Shown here piece by piece: positions 44,496-56,404 of a DNA stretch of 64,000 nucleotides. The stretch is from Henricia sp. BOLD:AAB3569 (lineage: Eukaryota > Echinodermata > Asteroidea > Spinulosida > Echinasteridae), in contig JBBELK010001639.1 in assembly GCA_037783545.1 (NCBI GenBank), positions 62,001 through 126,000 of the forward strand. Reading direction: 5' to 3'. The first letter of the stretch is position 1, and the number at the start of each line of letters is the position of its first letter. The position numbers and the translations under genes are program-made. Under the pieces are notes generated by a model. It made no database searches and was not told where the DNA came from. It saw only the letters and a list, made by a program, of their open reading frames with translations.

Positions 44496-45300
44496 ACGTT
44501 TCCAGAGCTTTTCTTCAAAACGGTTCAAGCTATCAACTTGAAACTTGGTAGGAACATCAATCCCAATGTGAAGGTGTGCATTGAAGTGTGACGTCATTGT
44601 GACGTCATCGGGTATTAAATTACAACCCAAAAATGACTAAAATATGCATGTTTTAAAATGCTTCCGTCTGGAAAACCACGTGACCCATGATTTTCGTATT
44701 TAGCAGGCTTATAGATAAGATCATGGCCTACAATTTTCTTTGTGTGGGCATTTTCATCTGACCCTTCCTTCTGGGGTCAATCTGAGGTCAAAGTTCAACG
44801 AAAACGAAAATCTCAATTTTTCAACGTTTCCAGAGCTTTTCTTCAAAACGGTTCAAGCTATCAACTTGAAACTTGGTAGGAACATCAATCCCAATGTGAA
44901 GGTGTGCATTGAAGTGTGACGTCATTGTGACGTCATCGGGTATTAAATTACAACCCAAAAATTACTAAAATATGCATGTTTTAAAATGCTTCCGTCTGGA
45001 AAACCACGTGACCCATGATTTTCGTATTTAGCAGGCTTATAGATAAGATCATGGCCTACAATTTTCTTTGTGTGGGCATTTTCATCTGACCCTTCCTTCT
45101 GGGGTCAATCTGAGGTCAAAGTTCAACGAAAACGAAAATCTCAATTTTTGCACTTATTGAGCAACAATGCCCATCAAACCAAGCTGAATCTTTAAGTAAC
45201 TAGGTACAGGCATAAGTCCTATGGTAGACTTTCACCAGCGTGTATAATATTATGATGGCATCAAGCGTGACGTCATCAAGTATCAAATTACACCCCCAAA
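44496..45300 (-). repeat. Near-identical 328-bp tandem duplication of a family A monomer
   Basis: ACGTTTCCAGAGC starts both copies (44,496 and 44,824). I see only one or two differences over about 328 bp (for example AAAAATGACT versus AAAAATTACT), so the duplication is recent. Each unit carries GTGACGTCATTGTGACGTCA, CCACGTGACC and AGGTCAAAGTTCA. Confidence 0.9.
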
Positions 45301-45321
45301 AAACCCAAAATATGCATATTT

Positions 45322-45610
45322 AGGTGATCGGAACTCATTCCGATCACCTATTACTATTGTACGATTTGTTTGTTTGTTGGCTTTTTCGCTTTGCGGCGAA
45401 AAAGCCTTTGTTTTCGTTTTGATTTTTTTTTTCCGTTTATTGGCTTTTTCGTTTGCAGCGAAAAAGCCTTTGTTTTTGTTTTGATTTTTTTCTTCTTCTT
45501 CTTCTTCTGATTTTTTTCCCATAGACAAAGCGCATAGGCGTTGTCGGCGCTTTTTCAGGTTGTTCCCAAACATTGATCTTAACCAAACTTGGTCACATCA
45601 AAGACAGAGT
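45322..45610 (-). repeat. Internal hairpin cluster and cassette
   Basis: Hairpins at 45,322-45,349 (AGGTGATCGGAA/TTCCGATCACCT), 45,379-45,406 and 45,442-45,468 (GGCTTTTTCG-type), then the inverted 'ctttgtctatggg' cassette. This is a complete element end lying inside family A sequence. Confidence 0.8.
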
Positions 45611-46107
45611 ATACATTACGAATTTCTCCCATTTAAACGAATCCGAGTTGGAGCTTTCTAACTAGGAAAGAGCGCATCGCATTCAAAGGTGACAGCTGTC
45701 CCCAGCGGACATAATTGTAATAGCCCCTTGTGGGTCACAGCCAAGGTAGTAATAGCCTATTGACCTCTATAAGTGTACAGTGTGCCACCTGGGTAATGGA
45801 ATTGACTGGTTTTTTTCATCCACTGATGGTAGTTATCAATGGTTGCTGCAATAACCACCAGCTTAATTCATGCGTAGGAATATAAAAATAAGAAAACATG
45901 GAACTTAAGTCATTATCACTAAGTTAAATTTAATAATCTATATGTTAATTTTGTTGGGTCCAAACAACTCGGTCCTGTCTCAGAGTTTGGGTGGAATTTT
46001 TATCACTCAGGCCTACATGTAGCAGGAAAAACACAAAAGTGTGAATTACATGTACGTTGCTTCAAATGGTTTAAGGACTGATTTACAGAGTACACAGGGA
46101 GTCACTC

Positions 46108-46386
46108 GTGCCATTCATACCTGTTAAGCATAATGTATTTGACACAATGTATGGTTTGACCAGGGTAGTAGAAAAGTTGTTGAACCTTGAACTCCAAAAA
46201 AAAAAATTGTCCGAAAGACACAAGGCACAACAACTAAAACAAAGCACACCTTCAATGAAGCAACTTATCGACAATTTAGTTTCAAATATCAATAAAAGGA
46301 GTATCCGACAAGGCAATTTTCAAATTAATTTTAATAAAAGCGGAAAACAAGAACCCATCAGTCTTAGCAAAGATCATGCATTATAA
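46108..46386 (+). pseudogene. Decayed coding segment of the TIR element, N-terminal part
   Basis: An open stretch of 92 codons, lysine- and glutamine-rich (KKKLSERHKAQQLKQSTPSM, RQGNFQINFNKSGKQ), fitting protein more than random AT-rich sequence. After the stop at 46,384 coding-like sequence continues in shifting frames (for example SDVPYFLVFFTD near 46,530 and FHGPRRF/MDHADFPMYVFKLSGW near 46,783). I recognise no domain. It probably belongs to the same gene as the segment at 47,048. Confidence 0.35.
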
Positions 46387-47047
46387 TTAGTCCTGTTCCA
46401 CTTGGGAGAAAAGCGATTTTCCCATGTTATGAAAATGTTGTCCCCAACAAATTGGAACAGCATTTATGTAATGTATGACATTTTAAAGACAGATCCAGAA
46501 CCACAATTGTTACCAGTAAAACTTCAAGGCTCTGACGTTCCGTACTTTCTTGTATTTTTCACAGATTAAACGTCTCTCAATCCAAGAGTTGTTGTCTGTC
46601 CTCTTCCCAATTTATTTGAAGCAAAGGGCCACACATACATATTATATATGGGGGTACAGTACGAAAACAACCTTTTATAGCTCCATGCTTTAAATAAGAA
46701 ACATGCAGAGTGTTTCTATCAATTGCTCTCAGTGTAAGCGTATACCTGGAAAAATATTACCCCGTACAGAACCAGATATTTCATGGACCACGCAGATTTT
46801 CCCATGTACGTTTTTAAACTGAGCGGGTGGAGAGCGCACCTCAACTATATGAGTCGCCGTTATTTTCAACACACGACTAGACATGGTGGCAAAACAAAGA
46901 CCGACCCTTGCTCTACCTCTCTCTATTATCAACCATGTACATGTATAGAAAATAATCATATCAAATCATGTGTTCATCAGAAAGAACAGTTGGAGAAACG
47001 ATCGAAGCATATGACGTGTACATGTTAAGAAACATGTCGCTGCTGGC

Positions 47048-47560
47048 TTGCTTGATACAAGCGGTATTTCGGGGTTATATTACTCCGTCGAAAGTTGTTC
47101 GGAACAAAATATAATCCATCTCTACGTACAAAGAGTGGACAAAGTTGAGGTTGTTGACGAAATCCATTCAATATTACACCCATCAAAAGCAGAGTATCCA
47201 TCAAATAAAAGGCTCTTTGCAGGTGTCACATTTGTTTTAGTTGATGCAGTCCCTAAACAGGCTGGAAATAAATGGACTCATGAGACACTTCAGCAAAAAC
47301 TAGTTTCTCTTCGTGGCAAAGTAAGCAATGCCCTACCAGGCAACACTAAGTGACGGTCAACAAAAATTTACCATATCCCTGTCAATGAGCAAGCAATAAT
47401 CAATTCCAAAAAAATTCCAGATATTGCAAGAGAGGCCATACAACGGAGATATCCGGTTGTAGAATACAAATTCATCTTCGACAGTATTAAAAGCAACACC
47501 CAAATTTGCAAAGACAATTACATGCCGGACCTAATCAAACTACTCGGGAAAAATTAATCA
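47048..47560 (+). pseudogene. Decayed coding segment, possible BRCT-like fold
   Basis: One frame is open from 47,048 to a TGA at 47,351-47,353 and then to a second stop near 47,556, so a single in-frame stop interrupts about 170 codons. NKRLFAGVTFVLVDAVPK, LQQKLVSLRGKVSNA and RYPVVEYKFIFDSI follow the order of a BRCT domain (first strand, glycine-containing loop, last helix), but the usual Trp is Phe. The whole lies inside the TIR element and may be its own gene or a captured host gene. BRCT is a judgement from pattern only. Confidence 0.35.
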
Positions 47561-47756
47561 GCAACCAACACTTCATGACAAACATTTTTGTAAGAAAACC
47601 CGAATGATAAGCCTCATTAAAAAAAGAAAAAAAAGATACATGCATCATGTAAATCAAATCAGTCTGCTAACAATCTCAATGTTGAAAAAAATATTTTGTT
47701 TTATTTTACGCAAACTTAAAAAGAAAGCATAATTTAAGTACTCACAAGCTAGGTTC

Positions 47757-47907
47757 TTTCCCTGAACAAGCAAAGTTATTTGGCGCCTGCAAAGAGTATT
47801 CAGGGCTGTCTGATGTTGAAAAACACAAATATGGAAATGTGGAAAGCGAAAACAGGCCAAGCATCGAACAGAAAAAGCAAAATGCTAACGTGGATGATTT
47901 AATTTAA
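47757..47907 (+). pseudogene. Decayed C-terminal coding segment of the TIR element
   Basis: A different frame is open for about 50 codons to TAA at 47,905-47,907: FPEQAKLFGACKEYSGLSDV, then EKHKYGNVESENRPSIEQKK. Hydrophilic and protein-like, with no domain recognised. Likely the end of the same broken gene. Confidence 0.35.
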
Positions 47908-47909
47908 AA

Positions 47910-48925
47910 TTCGGAACAACGAATAAATTCAGTGTAATTAACATTTGAAATTATGGACGATATTCAGCTGCACATGGTTTGTACAAGTTTGCACATGCAG
48001 ACTTGCATTTTTTTCAAATGAAAATACAAGATTTATTTGTGAATATTCTTTGAGAATTTGTTCTGATAAAAACACAAGACTCGGTGATTTATATTTGCTT
48101 CGGCTTGGAAGTTTTTTGTATCAATTTTCTTATGTAGGGCCTACTTTGTTTCAGAGTACATGTACATGTATCTTCACTACATGTATTAACGTTTCATTTT
48201 ACCAGAAAATCTGGTGATGAATTGTCATATTTTGTCATTTCCACTTCATTGCCCATTTTATGTGCATACGTTTTGAGGTTCTCCATGTTTTGGGCTGCTT
48301 TATTTTTCCCTATTTTTGTAGGTTTTATTTTAGAACTCCATTAGACCTACTGTTAATAAACCTGTGTTAGTTGTTACGTTTTGTGAATTTTTTTGATTTA
48401 TGAAATTGCCTCACAGCACTTCAAACTTGACATTTTGCCAAAGAAAAATCTGAAATGCGGTTGTACATATGTTAGCAAAACTGCTACATGTGCTTGCATA
48501 ATTAAATATGCCGCATCTTTGATTTTGTGTAAAGCTGCGCCAACAGTTTATTTGTTGCAAATAATATTCAACAAACATTCGGTCGCATGGGAACAAAATA
48601 CTTATGTTGTTGTTGTGTTAGCGCTCTAATCAGCTGTACATCATTATTCAAGTTTTATTGAATCAAATCTACATTGTGTGAAAAATGCTGTATCTGCCAT
48701 GACAGGGTTGTTGAGACCTTAGGAAACAATTTACACATTGGCAAGTGAACACGTACCCCTCCCCCTCCCCCCTACAAACACCTTGAATAAAATGGATCAT
48801 TGAAGATTGTAAAAATGGGGACGACAAATAAAAACATTTTGAAAGGAAATGGAGGCATACATGTACCCCTTAATACTTACTTGATGTCGCAAATTTTCAA
48901 GAATTAATTACTTAATTTTTGTTGT
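47910..48925. other. TIR-element interior without recognised features
   Basis: AT-rich with several AATAAA and ACATGTA words. No gene was recognised. Confidence 0.4.
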
Positions 48926-48929
48926 TTAC

Positions 48930-49000
48930 AGCTCCTTGAGCACCCTGCAGGGTGGATATGTGCGCTTTACAAATCTCATTATTATTATTTATTATTATCC
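48930..49000 (+). mobile_element. 5'-truncated SINE tail
   Basis: 'ccttgagcaccctgcagggt', 'gtgcgctttacaaatctcat' and ATT repeats match the 3' end of the SINE at 43,595-43,896. Only the tail is present, as expected from incomplete reverse transcription. Confidence 0.8.
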
Positions 49001-49564
49001 CCACACACAAACAAGTGGGGTGGTGGACTTCCTTCGCCATTCCCTTTGGAAACAACCAATATAAATTAATATTAATTTCACTGTGTTGAAAAACAATCTG
49101 AGGTTTAAACTTTCTCAGCATTTGGGTACGGGTGTGCATAATCTGAATCTAGATTCAGTACTACATGTACAATAGAGGGAACCCTGCATCTAATAACTAC
49201 TTGTACGAACAATTGTGTATGTATGCACAAATCCTACACGATGAGATAGCCTATGTACCTACCTACATGTACAATGTGGGCCACTTATTATAATTTTCCC
49301 CCAAGTTTGTGTGGAAATTCTCAGAGGAGTGCTAATGGATTAAACTTAGTTGACCCAGGGTCAGAGCACCATCAGTTGGGAATTCCCCTGGACCACATGT
49401 TGGTGACGTTTGTAGACTGTTAGCATATCACAATTGGCATGTTTTAGGAGGGGTTGAGTGATTAGACTAATACTTATCCCCAGAGGAGACACGTTCCCAT
49501 TAATCTTCTCTCCGAAAAGGATGTGGGATTTTTAGAGAATTTTAAATGGGAGAAATTCGTAATG

Positions 49565-50290
49565 AAGAGGTGTGCACCCAAGAATGGCGTCATTGTGACG
49601 TCATCCGTTACGTCATTATAACACTTTAAAAATGCCTAAAAAGCCGAAAATGACCAAAATATGCACATTTTAAAATGATTCCCTTGCCAAAACCGCGTGA
49701 AGCAGGGTCTTCATATTTGGCAGACATATAGATCAGATCCTAGCCTACGATGTTCTTAGTGTAGGCATTTTCATCTGACCCTTCCTTCCTGGGTCAATCG
49801 AAGGTCAAAGTTCAGCCAATTCAAAAATAACATTTGTTGTATGTTTTTGTACTTATGAAGCAATATTAGCTATTAAACAACGCTTGATCTTTATAAAACT
49901 AGGTACAGGCATGGGCCCCATGCCTGAAAATGACCCCAAATGCATTTCGTAAAATGTTTCCCTCTATAAAACCACATGGCCCAGGGTCTTCATATTTAGC
50001 AGACATTATAGATCAGATCATGGACTACAATGTTCTTTGTGTAGGCATTTTCATCTGACCCTTCCGTCCTGGGTCAATTGAAGGCCAAAGTTCAGCCAAG
50101 TCGCAATTTGCGTAAAACCATGCATAAGCCACCCCGCCCCAGGCCATGCACTCGCGTTTTGCTACCGTGAAAGTGATATAGCGCCCTCATAGTTATACAT
50201 GTATAGCTAAAGAGAGAATGCGCAGTACGTGTAAACATATTACGTGTACTTGTTGTAAGTTGCGCGAACATGCAGTGCACGTCCCATTTA
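49565..50290 (-). repeat. Right-arm family A monomers, continued
   Basis: The cassette interrupted at 45,613 resumes at 49,565 with 'aagaggtgtgcacccaagaa'. Two monomers follow, with a deletion near 49,925 that fuses 'ggcatgggccccatgcctga'. The block at 50,085-50,290 matches 3,495-3,720. Confidence 0.8.
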
Positions 50291-51200
50291 AAAACAAAAG
50301 CTTAATATAGGCCTGAAATAATTAAGTCATTGTCTGGATTTTATTGAACCATCTTTTAAAAATCTAATTACGAAATTGTCCTCCTTGGCCAAACTCTTTT
50401 CAATCTTAACTAATTATGTGCTCTGATTTCTGCCTTTGATGACTAATATATGTATATCAGTATTTCGAGTAAACATCGCGTTTCCATCCCAAATGTGAAC
50501 AAAACAAACTAAACATGAACAGTTTAGAATTCGCAAAGGGAAATCAAACTTGCCTCTAAACTGAGTTTTCAGGATAAACTTTTTAAATATTTAATTTATA
50601 ACGCCATGTGACATTATTACAAATAGTACTAATTTTACAGTAACTTAATTGATGTTTTTAAAAGTGCAAAAACTGAAAATTGCCATATTTTCAAATCTAA
50701 ACAAATATTTTCTCAATCGATGAAGGTAACTGTACTGTTTACATAATGTACATGTTATTTTGTTTTATATGAAATTTGGCCCAAGACTCTCTTTAATCCT
50801 GAACATACATGTTATGATACTCCCCAAGGAGCTAATTAAGTAATCAAAAGTTTTTACCTGCGCCATGACTTGGTATCTCACAGTTCATCAAACACTTGGA
50901 AGTGGCAGATCTGTATAGCAGTACACTCAGGCAAACTGACACAACTCAAAAACTGTTCATCATCAGGTATAAGATTAAATGAGCATACAATTTAATGTTT
51001 TCCATATTCAAACATTCGTAACAAATCAGCCGATTCACCTATGATCGTGATTCATGCGCCATATACGGTAATTAACAAAGGTATTTAACTGATGATCTCA
51101 TAATGACGTCATCACGTGTCAGATTAAAGGTGATACAAATATTATAAATATGAAATATTAACAAATGCGAGCTACAACCTTGATTCCTTCCCATATACGA
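50290..51200 (-). repeat. Right-arm block matching 2,620-3,490
   Basis: Inverted match to the left arm throughout, including 'catgacttggtatctcacag' and 'gtttacataatgtacatgtt'. No coding sequence. Confidence 0.75.
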
Positions 51201-52260
51201 TCACTAGCAAAGGTCGTTAACTTTTGGCTTTTCCGTTTATTTCTTCTTCTGATGTTTTCCCCATTGGCATAACGCATGGGCGTTGTCGGCACTTTTTGAG
51301 GTTGTTCCCAAACTTGAGGTTGTTCTTAAACAAACTTGGTAACATCAAAGACATAGTAGAAGAGGTGTGCACCCAACAATGGCGTCATCATGACGTCATC
51401 AGGTGTAAGTTTAAAGGGGATGAATTTTAATGTTTCCATATGCAAAAATTCATAAAAAATCAACCGTTTGACCTACGATCTTGATTCTTTCGGCATATAC
51501 GATCATTAATAAAGGTCTTTCAGATGCCCACATGCCTTCACATTTGACCTCATTCCCTATTGGTCAAACATACTTTGCCTTGCCATTTGAAACTGGTAAG
51601 AGGTATTTGGATGGGGTCAAAGGTGTTTGAGTTCGTCTAGGGTGGGGTATCCAAATAAATATCGCTGTGACCTTGCTCACTTCCGGTAGAAACCGGAAGT
51701 GCATTTAAATGAACCTATTTTGTAAAAGTGGGGAAAGCTGCCGAGATGCGGTTGGTAGTGTTAGTGTCTAAGGTAAATAGGGTTTCCAAAAATGTAAGTT
51801 TCTACGTCATTCCATAAAAGGGTGCCCTCTAGCGGCAAAATTAAAAAGTCTTAAAATGACCCTTTGATAGCAGTGTTTGCGCAAATTAGCCCAATAGTGG
51901 TGAATATAGAGTGCGTCGACCACCAAACATGTCTGTATTGTTAAAACATTGATTACGTCATCAATCCTTTAAAGGTAACACGTTAAAGGTAAACATTTTT
52001 TAAATTAAATACTTTATATACTTTTTGCAAGCTAAGCATGCTCATTTTTGAAGTTAAAAAAATTCGAAATAGCCCTACGATCTGTTCATAGAACAGACGT
52101 AGCTCTAGTTTCTTCTTCTTCTTCTTCTTCTTCTGATTTTTTCCCCATAGACAAAGCGCATAGGCGTTGTCGGCGCTTTTTCAGGTTGTTCCCAAACATT
52201 GATCTTAACCAAACTTGGTCACATCAAAGACATAGTATAAGAGGTGTGCACCCAAGAATG
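51200..52260 (-). repeat. Right-arm cassettes, ETS pair, CTCF-like module
   Basis: Inverted match to 1,556-2,620. ETS pair at 51,678-51,701, CTCF-like GTGCCCTCTAGCGG at 51,822-51,835, and hairpin at 52,075-52,102 followed by a TTC repeat tract and the cassette. Confidence 0.85.
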
Positions 52261-53960
52261 GCTTCATTGTGACGTCATCCGTTACGTCATTATAACACTT
52301 TAAAAATGCCTAAAAAGCGGAAAATTGCCGAAATATTGCACTTTTTAAAATGGTTCCCTTGCCAAAACCACATGACCCAGGGTTTTCATATTTTGCAAAC
52401 ATTTAGATCAGATCATGAGCTTTAATGTTCTTAGTGTAGTCATTTTCATCTGCCCCTTCCTTCCTGGGTCAATCGAAGGTCAAAGTTCAGCCAATTCAAA
52501 AATCACATTTTTGTACTTATGAAGCAATATTAGCTATTCAACCATGCTTGATTTTCATAAAACAAGGTACAGGCATGGGCCCCATCACAAACGTCCACCA
52601 CCATTTAGAACGTTACCATGACGTCAATGATTACGTAATTATAATAATTTTAAAATGGCACAAAAGTGGATTTTTATCATGAAAATTACCAAAATATGCA
52701 TTTCGTAAAACGCTTCCCCGTATGAACCCACATGACCCAGGGTCCTCATATTTGGCAGACATATAGATCAGATCCTAGCCTACCATGTTCTTAGTGTAGG
52801 CATTTTCATCTGACCCTTCCTTCCTGGGTCAATCGAAGGTCAAAGTTCAGCCAATTCAATAATCACATTGTTAGTATTTTGTTGTACTATTAAACTACGC
52901 TTGATCTTTATAAAACTAGGTACAGGCATGGGCCCATCACAAACTTCCACCCCATGTAGAACATCACCATGACGTCAATGATTACGTAATTATAATTATT
53001 TAAAATTGGATTTTCGTCATAAAAATGAGCCAAAAATGCATTTCGTACAATATTTCCCTCTATAAAACCACATGACGCAGGGTCTTCATATTTAGCAGAC
53101 ATTATAGATCAGATCCTGAGCTACAATTTCCTTTGTGTAGTCATTTTCATCTGCCCCTTCCTTCCTGGGTCAATTGAAGGCCAAAGTTCAGCCAAGTCAA
53201 CATTTCTGTATATACCGGGTGGATAAAAAAAACCGAAACCGAGATATTATTGCTATAATTGTAACTAAAGTAGGGCCCGTATGAATGAACAGGAGATATC
53301 ATCTGTTAGGGCTGAATCTCCTCTTTAAAATGACACCATGATCATTCCATGATGTTTTCGGTTTACTGAGCAGTGACCAGTGTTATGCCAGGGGCCTAGT
53401 TTTAGATTTGATCGTTCTCTATGCGAGCAAACTTCGCATAAATCAATTTTTACCGTAGATGTCTATTCCGTGTGCCCTGTGTGACACGGCGCCGGAAGCA
53501 GTCTTTTAACTGTCTACCACGGACGTGTAATTCAACAGAAGATGGTTTAACAAAAGTTCAGTGAGTAGGATACAATCTTTCATGTTATTTCAGTCTTATT
53601 TAGGAGAGTCCACTCTCTACAAGAAAGTAATTGTATGCTATTGAGGAAATGTCATAGTTTTGCCGTAAAGCATTAATTCCAATGTTTGTTTTCTTTCTTT
53701 TTAGGTTTAGTAGGGTGCAAAGCTTAATATAGGCCTGAAATCATTAAGTCATTGTTATGATTTTATTGAACCATCTTCAACAAATCTAATTACGAAATTG
53801 TTCCTTCCTGGCCAAACTCTTTTCAATCTTAACAAATTATGTGCTCTAATTTCTGCCTTTGATGACTAATATATGTATATAAGTTTTTCGAGTAAACACC
53901 GGATTTCCATCCCAAATGTGAACAAAACAAACTAAAAATGAACAGTTTAATTAAATATTT
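52260..53960 (-). repeat. Right-arm monomers and second copy of the long module
   Basis: Monomers to 53,200, then a second copy of the module seen at 41,600-42,400 ('accgaaaccgagatattatt' to 'cgagtaaacaccggatttcc'). The right arm therefore contains an internal duplication relative to the left arm. Confidence 0.75.
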
Positions 53961-55100
53961 AAATTAAAATATATACGATTAAACATTCATAACAAATCAG
54001 GCACCTATGATCGTGATTCCTGCACCATATACGGTCATTAACAAATGTATTTAACTAATGATCTCATAATGACGTCATCACGTGTCAGATTAAAGGTGCA
54101 TACAAATATTTTAAAATGCAAATTACAACATTGATTCCTTCCCATATACGATCACTAGCAAAGGTCGTTAATGTATGGCTTTTCCGTTTATTTCTTCTTC
54201 TGATTTCCCCTTCCCCCCCCCCCCCCCGCCCCCATTTACATAACGCATGGGCGTTGTCGGCACTTTTTGAGGTTGTTCCCAAACTTGAGGTTGTTCTTAA
54301 ACAAACTTGGTCACATGAAAGACACAGTAGAAGAGGTGTACACCCAACAATGGCGTCATCATGACGTCATCAGGTGTAAGTTTAAAGGGCATGAAATTTA
54401 ATGTTTCCATATTAAAACATTCATAAAAAATCATCCGTTTGACCTACGATCTTGATTCTTTCGGCATATACGATCATTAATAAAGGTCTTTCAGATGCCC
54501 ACATGCCTTGACATTTGACCTCATTCCCTATTGGTCAAACAGACTTTGCCTTGCCATTTGAAACTGGTAAGAGGTATTTGGATGGGGTCAAAGGTGTTTG
54601 AGTTCGACTAGGGTGGGGTATCCAAAAAATATCACCATGACCTGCAGTGTAACCTTGCTCACTTTCGGTAGAAACCGGAAGTGCATTTAAATGAACCTAT
54701 TTTGTAAAAGTGGTGAAAGCTGCCGAGATGCGGTTGGTAGTGTCAGTGTCTAAGGTAAATAGGGTTTCCAAAAATGTAAGTTTCTACGTCATTTCATAAA
54801 AGGGCGCCCTCTAGCGTCAAAATTAAAAAGTCTTAAAATGACCCTTTCATAGCAGTGTTTGCGCAAATTAGCCCAATAGTGCTGCTTATAGAGTAAGTCC
54901 ACCACCAAACATGTCTGTGTGGTTAAAACATTGAGACGTCATCAATCCTTTAAAGGTAACACATTAAAGGTAAACTTTTTTAAAGTTAAATAGTTGATAT
55001 GCTAACATCTAATTTTGCAAGGTAAGCATGCTCATTTTTTAAGTTAAAAAAATGTGAAAAAGCCCTACGCTATGTTCATAGAACAGACGTAGCTCTAGTT
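53960..55100 (-). repeat. Second right-arm cassette/ETS/CTCF-like set
   Basis: Repeats the order of 51,000-52,100. A run of about 15 C near 54,212 has expanded inside the cassette. The ETS pair at 54,660-54,683 has one mutated arm, the CTCF-like GCGCCCTCTAGCGT at 54,804-54,817 one changed base, and a hairpin lies at 55,065-55,092. Confidence 0.8.
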
Positions 55101-55114
55101 TGTTTTGTTTTTGT

Positions 55115-56400
55115 TTTTCTTCTTTTTCCACTCAAACGTTTCCAGAGCTTTTCTTCAAAACGGTTCAAGCTATCAACTTGAAACTTTGTAGGAACATCAA
55201 CCCCAATGTGAAGGTGTGCATACAAGTGTGACGTCATTGTGACGTCATTGGGTATCAAATTACAACCCAAAAATGACTAAAATATGCATGTTTTAAAATG
55301 CTTTCGTCTGGAAAACCACGTGAGCCATGATCTTCGTATTTGGCAGGTTTATAGATGACATTCTGTGCTACAATTTTCTTCGTGTGGGCATTTTCATCTG
55401 ACCCTTTCTTCTGGGGTCAATTGGAGGTCAAAGTTCAACGAAACTGAGAATCTCAGTTTTTACACTTACCAGCAACAATGCCCATCAAACCAAGCTGAAT
55501 CGTTAGTAAATTAGATACAGACATAGGCCCTACGGCAGACTTTCACCAGAATGTATAGTATCATGATGGCATCAAGTGTGACGTAATCATGACGTCATCA
55601 GGTGTCAAATTACAAAAATTCAAAGGTTATTATTTCCAAAATTCATATCTCAAGAACCGTATAAGATACTTGAACAATTCTTTCACAACATGATAAGTCT
55701 AAATGAACTGAACAAATCATACGATGTCATGACCCCTGTGTGACGCCTACTTCCGGTCCAAACCGGAAGTTGTTCGAAAATGTGCATTTTTTAAGTGGTA
55801 GTGAATTTGACCATATTTCTACGGAACGAAATGTTTCCACACATGTGGACTTCTTGACTATACCATTGGTGACGTCATCACATGGACGGTAGTTACGTAA
55901 TGTGGTGTCAAAATACGCAAATTTGGAGCTGAATTGTTTAAAAATGCTGTATCTTGAGAACTACAGCAGATATTTGCATATTTCTTTCGCCACATTTAAG
56001 AACATGATGTTTATCAAATTGTTGAACAATTTGTGCACAACATTGTGACGTCATGATATCGTCACAGGTGTCAAATTACAAAAATTAAATGGTTTTTATT
56101 TCAAAAATTCATATCTCAAGAATCATAATACATACTTAAACGATTCTTTCACAGCATGATAGGTCGCAATGAACTGAACAAATCATACAATGGCATGACC
56201 CCTGTGTGACCCAAACCTCCGGTCCAAACCGGAAGAGGTTCGAAAATGTACACTTTTTTAGCATTTTGAATGCAAATAGAGCCAAAGTGGTAGGGAATTT
56301 GACCATAGTTCTACGGAACGAAATGTTCCCTCACATGTGGACTTTATGACTACATATATACCACTGATGACGTCATCACGTGCACGGTGGTTACGTAATG
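55115..56400 (-). repeat. Outer right-arm monomers matching 1-790
   Basis: Begins with the ACGTTTCCAGAGCTT monomer and continues into sequence that is the inverted match of bases 1-790. ETS pairs lie at 55,749-55,770 and (weaker) near 56,215. The match stops at about 56,400, the outer edge of the arm. Confidence 0.85.
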
Positions 56401-56404
56401 TGGA

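Larger units (their letters stand above)
45614..49564. mobile_element. 3.95-kb TIR element inserted in right arm
   Basis: CATTACGAATTTCTCCC... (24 bp, 45,614-45,637) is perfectly inverted at 49,541-49,564. The left-arm equivalent (near 4,700-4,712) is an empty site reading 'cctcttatactatgtc'. Comparison leaves at most a 1-bp duplication, unusual for a TIR transposon. The interior has decayed coding sequence (46,108-47,907), a truncated SINE (48,930) and no recognised DDE motif. The superfamily is unknown. Confidence 0.8.

Noticed and set aside
46783-47028. A zinc-finger domain in MDHADFPMYVFKLSGW...
   Set aside because: The Cys/His spacing does not fit a known finger and the frame is broken on both sides.
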